Origin: Tetrahymena thermophila SB210
Taxonomy: Eukaryota > Ciliophora > Oligohymenophorea > Hymenostomatida > Tetrahymenidae
Direction of reading: 5' to 3'
Length of the DNA: 64,000 nt
Assembly (NCBI RefSeq): GCF_000189635.1
Contig: NW_002476366.1
Coordinates: 62,001 to 126,000 of the forward strand
Part shown: piece by piece, positions 24,773 through 36,097 of the stretch
How positions within the stretch are numbered: position 1 is the first letter of the stretch
Layout of the letters: every line of letters begins with the position of its first letter
Position numbers and translations under genes: made by a program
Notes under the pieces: model-generated
What the model was told of the DNA's origin: nothing
The model's input: only the letters and a program-made list of their open reading frames with translations
Database searches by the model: none

Positions 24773-26620
24773 TCAATTTATTAAAGAATTATATTCGAGG
24801 ACTACTTTAAAATCTTCTAAATAAAAATAATTAATGGATTTTTCTTATAACTATTATTTTTCTTTTTAAATTTATTCTTAACATTCAGTGCAAATCATGA
24901 AAGTAAATTCTTTATATTTTATATTCTTTAGTTTATATTTTGGTGTATTTTATTTTCCATTTGAATGTGGAGAAAAGCAATAATCATTTTTCTTATAAAA
25001 ATTTATCTTTTTTTCATTATTTTTTAAACATTAATTTTAGAAAATATCTTTCATTTCATCTTAGCTCTTAGGAAAGTAATTATAACATTTTTAACTTTAT
25101 TATTTAGATTCCTCCAAATAGTTCATTGGTTTTTGAGATAAAACATTTTCTTAAAGGATTGGTCTAATAAGGTTAAAAAAATAAATTAGTAAACATAATA
25201 GTATGTATAAAAGATCTTTTTTTTCTTAGAAGTATTTAAATATTTTTAAAATCTAAATGTTAAGTAATCTACCCTTTCTTTAAAATGTCTTAATCAACTA
25301 AGCACATATAATGCCCATTGGTGTAGAGTACAGGTACATTTAAAATTATTTAACTCTACTAAGATAAAGGTTAAAATATTAGCTAACTATTTATAATATT
25401 TGATCCTTCATTATACAGATTCTAAACTATTAAATTGCACTAGAAAGCCTAATTAATTAATTAATTAATAAATAAACAAATTATTTCATAAATAAGTTTA
25501 AAAATATTATTTTTTCCATAAAATAAATTTAATATTTATGCTAAAAAACTAGCTAGCTATTTGAAATTAATAACAATTTTTGTAAATATTTTATTAAAAT
25601 ACTTTCTTTTAAAATCAATTCATTAATAATCTATAAATTTCAATAAAAAAGATTTTTAAAGGTTCAATTAAAGAGTTTTTAATGTTTTTTTAAAGTGATT
25701 AATTATGTTTGAAACTAAATTTCTAATAAAATTTTACTTTTGAAATATTTTTTAATTCATAAAATTTATGCATATTTTATTTTTTAAAATAAATTTATTG
25801 GAAATTTTATTATGCTTAAAAATAAAACAATTACTTCAGCAGCAAGTTTGATGATCATATCTTCTGCCTGGGTTCCATAGCTTAATAACAACTGATGAAT
25901 ATGGTTTATAACATCTTAGTCCCTAAATTGATTCAGCGATGGATTTGATTTGTGCAATAAAAACTGTTTAAATATCATGTATCTGCAAATTATAACACAT
26001 GAAAAATCAAAGTGATTAGAGATATTTAAAGTTTCTATTATACTATCTAATATATTTTTTCCTGTAAAGAATTCCTCTAAAAATCCATTAATATGATTCA
26101 AAAATAAGTTTTTTAAGTCTATTATTTGTGTGTTTTAAATTTTGTAAGGTAAGTTCATTTCATTTTTTTTAATACAGTTTTCTAGATTTTCAACTTAACG
26201 GATCAACCTCTGAATTGCTTTTATTTAAAATTCTGGATACATTTAAATTTCATTAGGCTTAAATAATTGCAAAAGAAAACTCAATATTACAGACCTATAA
26301 AAGCAATTATCATCACCTCTTACATCTATAAGATAGGGAAATTATACTAATATTTTCTTCACTTCCGATTTTATGTTATTGTTATAATATCTATACCCTT
26401 AAGTTTCACTAATTTTTAAATTATAATTCCCATATTTTGATTATTCTAGAGCTTCATCTAAATGATAAATTTTATTCTAAAAATCATCATCATTAACCAA
26501 CTATTAAATCTTTATGTAATTCGCGTCTTTTGCAATAATTTATTTCATTTCATATTTATCAATTAATTTCAAACCTTAATTTGAATCTAATTATTGAGGA
26601 TAACTTGGAGATGAGTGCAT
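24773..26620 (-). CDS. Otubain-like OTU cysteine protease C (catalytic residues intact)
   Basis: About 450 aa in three exons: 26,620-25,835, 25,448-25,273 and 25,163-24,773; the sum is 1353 nt and phases agree. It starts MHSSPSYPQQ. Signature DVRGDDNCFYRSV puts the nucleophile at C106. After the first intron, AFQCNLIVQNLYNEG leads to YTNGHYMCLVD with His about H308. The tail is shorter than in A, D and E, with scattered Cys (CYNYFP, NQCLKN, DYCFSP, MICTEC), possibly one zinc-binding unit. Predicted active deubiquitinase of the otubain type. The second intron (25,272-25,164) was placed by phase: it joins DILKKG to PILQENV. Confidence 0.84.
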
Positions 26621-27870
26621 TTATGATTATTTTTACTTTTTCAAAACCTTTTACTAATACAAAAAAAGAATGAATGAATAAATAAATAAGTAAATTAATC
26701 ATAATGATTGATAGAGTATTTTACTAGGTAAATCAATAGTTATTTATTTCTAAATATATTTAATTCAAATTAAGTTATTCAATTGATAGATAGACTTATA
26801 ATATCCAATTATTTGCTTACAAATGGTTTAAGCTTTTTGATAAATATTGTATTGATATAATACTATGAATTAAATATTTTCTTTTCACCTATTTTAATTG
26901 TTTTGTAAATAATTAGTGAATTAGTTATTAGAATATTAATTTGAAGAAAAAATAAAATCTGATATCATTTATTATATTATTTAATAATTTTTAAAAAAAA
27001 GACTAATTTAGGAATATGATCTTTATTAAACACAATAGAATCTACATTATAATGTATTTTTATAGTAAAATCCAAATGTAATTTTATATAAGCGTTTAAC
27101 AGAGGGTTTAAAAATAATAATAATAAAATGTATTATTAAAAATAATATATATAATTCACCTCTCGGATACACAGAAATCCGTAATTCGGAATGCCTAATT
27201 ATCGAGGAATTACGATACTTGTTGAAATATCTTGCTTTATTATTATTTTTTTATTCGTTCAATTCAAAATGGGGGAGATGGAAACAAATGATTTTTTAGC
27301 AAAAATAAATCTCTCTTTCTTGGCAAAAAGCATGGATGACATATAGTGCCATAGATTTTCTCTCGAAGGTTGAGATGGTGATTATTATTTTTTTACTGTA
27401 ATACTTAGTAACTTGATTTAATAAGGTTATAAATCTTCACTTCTTTCTCTGATTTCTTGTTTTCAAAGAATTAGCTTTTGAGAAATTAAATTTAGTGAAA
27501 GTTTTTTTTTTAAAGTAAAAAATAATATTTGAGAAGATGAATTTAAAATAATAATTAGAGAAATTTTTAATTCATAAATAAATAAATATATACAAAAGCT
27601 ATAATAAAATTTCAAAAATATTTTAAACAATTATTCTTAATTTCAGACGATGGATCAATCTAAAAAAATCTTGGGAGAAATCCAAAAAATAATATAAGAA
27701 TTATCACTACTGACTGATGGTGATATATAATAAAATAAAGTTTGAAATAAAGTTAATTAATTATATAAATCGTGCTAAATAGCAACAGATAAAGAAACAA
27801 ACAAACAAACAAACATAAAATATTTTGAAGCAAAATAAAATTTTGATTTTATATTAAAAATAAAAATTAT
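26621..27870. other. Intergenic region with a compositional island
   Basis: Mostly AT-rich. It contains the candidate RNA at 27,155-27,394 and an (ACAA)n run at about 27,798-27,817. No protein-coding frame was convincing. Confidence 0.5.
27155..27394. ncRNA. Candidate structured non-coding RNA locus, strand uncertain (type unknown)
   Basis: A patch clearly richer in G and C than its flanks, with no good reading frame. Inverted repeats: gtaattc (27,181-27,187) with gaattac (27,207-27,213); ggat/atcc at 27,165/27,177; gagat (27,275) with atctc (27,309); tggca (27,321) with tgcca (27,347). On the plus strand it ends in a run of seven T at about 27,388-27,394, as expected for RNA polymerase III termination. 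The stretch from gggggagatgg to the T run is about 124 nt. I could not match it to U1-U6, SRP, telomerase or RNase P RNA by eye. Strand and limits are guesses. Confidence 0.3.
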
Positions 27871-30127
27871 TCAATTCTACTGATTATTACCTTAATTCGT
27901 AATTTTAAATTGCTTTTGTTAAAAAGAAGCCTCTTTTACATTTTTAGCAAAATAAAATTAATGTTATTAACCAGGAATATTACTCAATACTTAATTTTGC
28001 TAATTAGGTTATGGATTGAATGGATTGTATGCTTAATTTTAAATTTGTTATTATTAATTAAAACAATTCTGTTAATTTTAAGGTTAATTTTATTATGGTC
28101 GCTACTAATATGATTAATAATTCTAATTTTATCTTTATTATTAAATGCCTTATTATTAATAATATTATTAGTTTTGTCCTTAAATTTAGTGTGCTTATCT
28201 TTAAAATTAAAAATTGTTATTATTTTACTACAAAGGTTAATTAAATTTTTAGTGTTATTCTTATTCCTATAACCTATTCATAAGCTAATTTGGTCCTTAA
28301 TTTTAATAATACCTTTAAGCTTAACCTTGTTAATTTAACTATTAGTTTTAAATTTGTTATTAATATTAATTTTGTTAATATTATTATTGAATTTATTGAT
28401 ATTATTAAGGTACTTATCTTGATTGTTCTCGCTATTATTATTATTATTGTGGTTATGATTGTTATTATTATTGTGGTTATTATTAAGGAAAAAAATATGT
28501 TCCAGAATATTACATGTTATTAATTTATTAATAAGGATTTTAATTATCAAAATTATTTATGTTTTAGGAATGTACTTGATTTGCTTGATTGAAAACTTAC
28601 TAAGGCTAAGATTATTTTCTCTAGATTATATAGGCTGCTTGCTTAAACATTTCATACATTTTTTTATTTTCATTTTGAAGAAGCTATTAATTATCTTGAT
28701 TTATTTGTTAAACTTCTTATTTTTAGTAGTAATAAGTATTGATGCAATCCTAGCAACGGTATTAATATTCTATGTAAAGACATTATTTAATTTTATTACA
28801 GCCTTTACACGTATCAAGCTTTTAAGATTATGAAAAATCATCACTTTATTATTATTATCTATTTTTATTTTAAAAATTATATTTATTAAAGAATTAAATA
28901 TTGTTTGTTTATTTATTTGTTTTATTTTTAATAAAAATCTAATTAATCTTGTTTTGCTATTTTAAAATTAAAATAATCCTAAAAAAGTAATTTTTTTGTT
29001 CATAAAAATTGTAAAAGCAAGTTTGTTTTCTAATTGGAAAAATCTTTCAGTGAAATTTTTTAAAAAATGTAATGATTTTAAATAGCTTATTAAACAAAAT
29101 AATAATTTTAAGAAAATTAAATTTATAAAAATAGATTTTAAAATTAATTAATTAGTTAAAAATTACATAGAACTTAAATATATCATTTAATTTTCTAAAG
29201 TCCTGCGATCAAATTTTTCTAAGCTTAATCTTTTTATGTCCTTCTCCAACAAAATATAATTATTACCATTTGAAAAAAGGATATTTATTTTATTATCTTC
29301 TTTAACTTAGTTTACAAATGGAGTAAATGTCAAAGTTTCTTTGAATTATCCACCATCAACAAAATAGATATCGATGTTTGATTAAAATGTCTTTTTTAGA
29401 AAAGAATTAATTACATTAAAAAAAATAAATTTAATTAGGCAAATGAATATATTATATGAATTATTACTTCAGATGCTAAGCTAACTATTTAAAAATTGAT
29501 TTTTCTCTCTAATTCTAGTAGATTTTTTTCAATCTCTTCTTTCTATTTACATTTATCTTATCCTTCAAAAATCTCTAATAGTCCACTTTTTTCAAAGCAA
29601 ACTAAAAATAATTTTTTGCAAATCACAACAGTGATAAAATCTAAAATATTTTATGTAGAGAAGTCATTTAAAATATCAGAAATTACATTTTATTTCTCTT
29701 ACTGCCTCCATTTATTCAAGAAGGCAATAAATCGAACTGCACTTGATTTAAAAATTTAATCTAACTCCTAAAGTTATTAATAGAGTTGGATATTTTCTTG
29801 ATTACTTTCAATAAACTAATAAATGGTTCTTATAAAGTTTTCGATCTATTGCTATTAACCATGAGCAAACAAATTAATTAGGTAGTAAATAAATACTACT
29901 CTGTAAAAGCTATTATCATCGTTTGCTAAATAAATAATAGTTTTAAATTTTAGGTTATTTACTTTTGGAATTATTTTTTAACTAGTATTAGAAGTATCTT
30001 CACATACCTAAACACTAAATATTTACCAATTTTTTTTAATTTTTTCAATCTACTGTTATAAATCGGTTTCTAATACACTTACTATCTATATTATGTCAAT
30101 TAAACTAGTTATCTCTGCACTACTCAT
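27871..30127 (-). CDS. Otubain-like pseudo-protease D with Gln-rich tail (both catalytic residues lost)
   Basis: About 623 aa in three exons: 30,127-29,468, 29,390-29,167 and 28,858-27,871; total 1872 nt with matching phases. It starts MSSAEITSLIDII. The OTU loop reads LANDDNSFYRV, so Cys is Ser at about S73. After the conserved intron, TFQSNIDIYFVDGG leads to FSNGNNYILL, where Asn (about N263) stands in the place of the catalytic His. The fold may remain but hydrolysis should not. Next is a pair CKGC...CQDC (from about residue 312), and from about 345 to the end the sequence is dominated by Gln (runs QQQQSQPQQQQQ) with a final FYFAKNVKEASF. The N-rich frame that also appears here in the standard code is a shifted shadow: only the Gln-rich frame joins the exons in phase. 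Confidence 0.8.
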
Positions 30128-30749
30128 TAGAATATCTAATAATCAAATAATCTTCTTATTATTGAATGTATTTGCTTTTATTAATTAATAATTCTTTCTT
30201 TATATATTATCTCTCTTATCTTATTATTAAAAATAAACAAAAAAGCAATCAAATTTTTCAAATTAAATACTTTTTTATTGATAAATATAAAAAAGTAGAA
30301 ATTTGCAATATTCTAACACAAAATACAAGGGAAAATTGCTTTTTGAATAAAATAAAAAAGACTTATGCAAAATTGTTAATAAGTATTATAAATATTTATA
30401 AATCTAATAATTATTTGAATCCACTCATACATAATCCTCATTTTTTGAATAAGCTTTTATTATTTTAGTTTTTAAAAAAGCTCTAATAAACAGAAAAACA
30501 GACAACATATTTAAATATTAAATTGAAGAAATATAAACAATAATAAGCTCAGATCAGACTCATTCATTTTTTAAATATAATATAAAAAATAAACTAATTT
30601 CATATTAAGAAATTTATTTATTTAACTATAAAAATATATTAGATATAAATCTTATTTTAAGAGTATGTATGTATTTATTTCCTCTATATAAAACTAAATC
30701 TCTCACGAATTTTAAGAAATAAATATTTTAAATAAAACACTCAATAAAA
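30128..30749. other. AT-rich spacer between otubain D and E
   Basis: No supported feature. Standard-code plus-strand frames here have no recognisable composition or homology. Confidence 0.5.
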
Positions 30750-32895
30750 TCAGCTAAAACTTTGAACAAAATAATTATTTGAAGGATTATTATTATTGCT
30801 GTTGTTGCTTTTTTAACCACTAAATTGAGGTTAATATTAAATTTTACTTTGCTGATTATTTTAAATTTATTATTACTAGTTTGAATACATATTTTATTAA
30901 TATTATTGATCTCCTTAATTATAATTTTACTGCTATTATTGCTAATCAAACTTATCATTTACATTTTTTTGAATAAAATGTAAATTTTTCTTTTACTAAA
31001 CTTGCTAAAAAGGAAGTAACTATTTTTGCTATACTGGTTAAGGATTACTTTAAAATTGAGGAGGATTTTATAATTGTTAATTTTAAACATTAATCTGGTT
31101 TTATTAGTTTTTAATTTAATTATTTTGTTACATCATTTAGTTACCAAAAAAATTATTTTAAATTTATTAGTTATTGTTTTAATAATAATTTTAGTTATCC
31201 ATTTTTTTATTTGTTTCCATATTTCCTTATTATTTCAATTTATTTTATATGAAACTGTTAGGATAATCTAAGCTTTATTTTTCTTATTCACTCAATGGTT
31301 TAGGATAGAATTCTTATGAATTAAGTACAACATTTTTTGTATTATTATTGTTTTAATCCTATAACCCTAAATAAATATTATTGTTTTCTAAAAATTAGGA
31401 CTATAATTAATTCTAATTTTCCAATATATGCGAATTTTGATTTTAAAATAACTGCTAATTCTATTAAAAAAATTGCTGCTTTTAATTGATATTATTTTGT
31501 GATTGTTAATTTTGTTTTATAACATTTGAATTCTACAACTGCTTATTTTCATTTTATTGTTGCTAATTTTAGTTTCCAAACCATAAATTTTAGTTTTAAT
31601 CATTCTAATTTTGATTATTTACTTGGGGAATTTAACTTTGGTTTATTTGGCTTGAAAATCTTTGAATTTAGTTTGGTAAATCTTTCTACACATGAAGGTT
31701 GTTCTAACTTTTATTTTAAAATTGTTGAAAAATATGATTGTCCTAATTATTTTGACTTTGAAATTAATTATTTAATTAAAAATTCTAATTATTTAATTAA
31801 ATTTAGTTAAAATTATTATTCTGTTGAGATTAATTCTCATTTTAATTTTACTAATAATTCATATTATTATTGCTATAAATTTAATTTTAAATTTAGTTAT
31901 TATTTAACTAATTTCCATTTCCATTCTATTGCTGTTGCTAGTTAAATTAGTTTTAAAATTAATTTTAATTTTGAAATTAATTTTAATTATTATTATTGTC
32001 ATTCTCAATCAGAGGTTTAGATTATTAATGCCAAATTTAGTTAGAATTAGTTTACTAATTATTCATATTTCCTTAGTTTTGCTAATTTTAAAATGAATTA
32101 TTTCCAAACTAATAAACATTCACATAATTTTAATTATTTCCAAACTAATATGAGTTATCTTAATTTTAATTATTTTAATTTTCAAAATATTGTTAATTGG
32201 GATACTTGTTTTAATTATAGTTGCTCATCTGTTGGGGTTATTACCAGCTTTAGTACTGGTTTAAATATTGTTGATTTTATATCTAATTATAATTATTGTT
32301 AATTGATTATTGGTTATTTTAGTTCTATTAATACATTTAGTTATGCGATGGATTCATATTTTGAAAATTTTATCCATTTTAGAATTAATTTTGCTATAAA
32401 ACAAATTATTTAGAAGATTCTGTATTTTAAGAAAGCTAATTCTATTAGGGAAAGTTTTATTACTAGATTTATTGTTATTAATTCTATTTCTAAGGAAAAC
32501 TGCTAAAATTAACTTTTTATTAAAAATTAAATTATGATTATCGTTAATTATTTATTTTTTGACCTTCGTTTAATAAATTATTTTAGATATTTTAACCATT
32601 TGCCTAAAAATTTTCATTATTCGATTATTACCCAAGCTGCTAATTTATTAGATTTTTCTATGAGTTAGTTAAATTATTATTATTATTGTTATTCCATTGT
32701 AGCTAATTTGGCGGCTATTGATTAAAATAGTTGATTTCATTGCTATTATTCTCTTTTACTTTGCTATTATTATTATTTTTATTATTGCTTTAATTCATTT
32801 TATCCTATTAATTTTAAATTTATTATTATTACTATTATTATTTTTGTTATTACTCATTGAATTCAATCTTAGATATTATTTGAATACATTCCATG
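30750..32895 (-). repeat. Q/N-rich prion-like coding region
   Basis: Low-complexity part of otubain E exon 3. The codons are mainly AAT, TAA, TAG, CAA and AAC. The DNA looks like degenerate AATTAA repeats, yet the Q/N frame is the one continuous with the zinc-module exon and free of TGA. Confidence 0.85.
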
Positions 32896-35085
32896 CAAAC
32901 ATTTTAAAATAATTCATTTTTGCTTTTATTACATTGCCTACATTTTTAGAAAGTAGATATTATATCTTTGACCTATTTTTTTTATATTAATTCATAAGCT
33001 TTTTAGATTTTTTCATCTTTTTTGTGCATTTTTAAAAATTGTAGGCAACCCCAGCAATATTATTATTTATTATCCTAGATAATATAAACCTTTTTATTTT
33101 TTGAGTTACATTCTTGACAAATGTCATTATCATTAAAAAAAATAAATTCCATCACTGAATTATCTTATTTACTGCTATATTATTCTTCTAATCCTAAAGC
33201 TTAATTTATTAATTGTTTTTCAATTTCGACATCCTATTCTATCGAAATGTAATAATTTATTTTATTGTTAGTTTAATTATTTAACTAATTTTAAATGCAT
33301 CGTAAGCACTAGAATCCATTTTCAAAAAAGATGACTTCTTCTTATTTTTTTTTACATTTCTGGCATTTTTGGTCTTTATTTGATTAATTTATGCTACTTG
33401 CTTACATATCTTATGATTTTATAAACTAATTTTATATTCTAATATTTAAAATAAAACTTTAACATTATTTATCTTTAATTTTAAAAATTTTAAATATCTT
33501 TTTCATTAATTCAAAAGAATATTTGGGAATAAAATAGGGATAAAATTATTCATAAAAAATTGATAATTTATATTTTTTATTGTAAATTGGTTAATTCGAA
33601 TACTTCAAAATTAGTTAAAGATAAATTTATTTCCTTATTTAATAAAACTTTTTGGTAAAATTTTATAATGAGTATTTAATTCACTATTTATTTTTGATAA
33701 TAAATTATTTATTTGACTAGAGCTAATACTTGTAAAGTTAAAAACAATTATTTAAGTAATTTTCTTTATTACTTATTAAAAACGATTAATTATATTTTTA
33801 TTTAATTAATATCTGTTTATATTTTCACTTTATTAAATATATTATTAGAAATTAATAGTTAATTTTATAAGCAATTTATAGTAAATTTATTAACTAATTA
33901 AATAGAGCTAAGTAATTTATTTTAAATAATCTTATTTTTTCTATTTAAAAGTCTAAAATAAATATTTGTGGTCAATTTTCTACAATTTTTTATCATGTAG
34001 TATTTTATCTTAAAACTTAATTCAGTTTTTTTATTAATTCAAAGAAAATAAAAAATTTACTTACAAGATACTTTGTTCCATTACTTGTTAAAAAAAAGAA
34101 CTCTTGTAGCTTTAAATATTGAGATCTTCTGCCAAAGATTTAAAAAGAATGTAGTAATGTTAGTTCATAAGAAGTAGATCGATCTCAATTAGGTTGTTAC
34201 TTTACTGAAGATATTTATTTTGAAAATAGAATTCTATTATGTCTTCCTTTTTAATGTCTACTAAAATAGTTTTCAATTAACATTTGAATGCCTAATTTAT
34301 TTTCATAAAGTTAGAGGATTAATTGAATAAATAATAATAGCAATTAATAATTTTACATGTGGGGCGCAATAAATACAAAACGATTAAGCAAACTCGTTGT
34401 ATTTAAAAAGCAATTGAGGTATTTCTTCTTCGGCATGGATATCAATAGCTTTTATTTATGAACAATTAATATCACCTTTCAAACTCTTGAATACCTCATA
34501 AATAAGGTTTTTGCAAATAACAACCGAGCACAAATCTAAGCAAAAGTTATCTCTATAATCATTGAAAATTGTTTCTGCTAGAAGCTTTATTTGGGTTTGG
34601 CCTGAAGAGTTTGATGAATTAGCTTTTTAAGTGGAAATTTAATACCACTTTATAAGACTTTAAAGAAAGGTAAGTTTTATTGATAACTAAATTTGCTAAT
34701 TTATATTTTGTTAATAATGTGTCAACTTTAAATGTATTTCATTTAAATTGTAAGTATTTCTTATCAGCAACTCTATTAATTAAATATTTTATGTTGAAAA
34801 TATTTATATCAAATAATTTATCATGAAAGCTCTGTAGAAGCAATTTCCATCTCCGCTGATGTACATAATTGATTTATAATTTTTTTTTAATAATTTCTGA
34901 ATTGGTATCTAACTCATTTTACATTCAGATAAATTTTCATATTTAATTATTGGTTAAATCTTAAATGATATTTCCTCTGCTTGATAAAATAAACTTTTCA
35001 TAATCTACTCATTTTATTTAATTTACTTTAGGATATCGCTAATCAAATTGTCAAAACTGCCTTAGCCACTTTTTATTTGGGACAT
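30750..35085 (-). CDS. Otubain-like OTU cysteine protease E with ~700-residue Q/N-rich tail
   Basis: About 1211 aa in three exons: 35,085-34,357 (729 nt), 34,291-34,061 (231 nt) and 33,425-30,750 (2676 nt), each a multiple of three. It starts MSQIKSGQGSFDNL. The signature MYISGDGNCFYRAF gives C82; after the conserved intron, MNQHYYILF gives His about H288, so the catalytic pair is intact. Residues about 340-496 hold three C-x2-C ... C-x2-C modules (CQKC/CLRC, CQEC/CWGC, CRQC/CMEC). From about 500 to the stop the protein is almost wholly Gln and Asn with scattered Phe, Tyr and Ser, for example YQFGNNQNYVNVYQFGNN, a classic prion-like composition. The reading frame carries about 890 codons without TGA, while the opposite strand shows only fragments. 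Predicted deubiquitinase with a self-associating tail. Confidence 0.86.
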
Positions 35086-36097
35086 TCTTTTTCTGCTTTT
35101 TATATTTAGTTTTTTTTAATTAAATTATTAAAAAAAATAACCAAAATCTAATAAACTTTCTTTGGTTGCCTATTTTTATATATTTGGGTTGTGTAGAGTG
35201 TGTATTTATGTGTTAAGTATGTTGATTTTTATTAGAATATTTAATCAAATCATTATTTGTAGAATATAAGCCTAAAATTTATTTGTGTAATTAAGATTAG
35301 ATGATCACAATATTATGCAAATCTAAAGAAAATTGAAGATTTTAGTAATATATTATAAAATTAATTGGTGTTTGTAAATAATAATAAATCATCTTGCTCT
35401 CATACATATCTATCTGAAATTAGTTATTTTAAAATATTATTTCATTAAGATAAATTAATTTTATTTTTGTTACTGAAAATTCTAAATTGATTTACTAATC
35501 ACAAGAAAAAATAAATAAAAATAACAAACCACAAATTTGATATTTTTTTACTGATTATTTAAATGAATTTTATAGCTTATTTAACAGTCAAAATACTTAA
35601 ATAGCCAGATAGATATCTTTGATAATAATATTCAATAAAATAATACTTTGATGATTATTTTATTTTGTTATTAGTAATTCAAAAAATTAGAATAAGCATT
35701 AAAAGAGAGAAAAATCAATTGAAAATTAGTGGAAAGCAAATTAATGAATGATATTAATTGAATGACTATTATAAACGGATAGAAGGGAAATAAAAAAAAT
35801 ATTTAAAAATTTGAATAATCAACTTTTCAAATAATTTGTTTCCTTAACAAAAAGAAAAGAAAGTAATTAATATTGATAATTAGATAGATAAAAATTAATT
35901 AATTAATTAAGATTAAGATAAATAAATAGATTAAGAGTAAAAAATTTGAATTGTAAGTTATTGAAAAATACTCTAAGATCTTAAATAATCTTCCTACTTC
36001 TATAGTTAAAATTTAAGCAAAATAGGACATAAAATATTTTTAGTTGCATTAGTGAAAAAGAATTTATAAAAAAGTTATTTTATTAGATTAGGGATAG
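35086..36097. other. Divergent intergenic region
   Basis: Lies between the minus-strand otubain E start and the plus-strand start of the giant repeat protein, so it should hold promoters for both. AT-rich; no motif recognised. Confidence 0.55.

Noticed and set aside
25450..25480. AATT repeat as a regulatory site
   Set aside because: Lies in the conserved otubain C intron next to the acceptor; ordinary AT-rich intron sequence.
28290..28833. Hydrophobic Leu/Ile-rich plus-strand ORFs and an Asn/His-rich minus ORF
   Set aside because: Antisense and shifted-frame shadows of the Gln-rich tail of otubain D, which is the only frame joining the upstream exons in phase.
31526..32302. Plus-strand N/F-rich ORFs
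   Set aside because: Antisense of the Q/N-rich exon of otubain E; the minus frame is open for about 890 codons.
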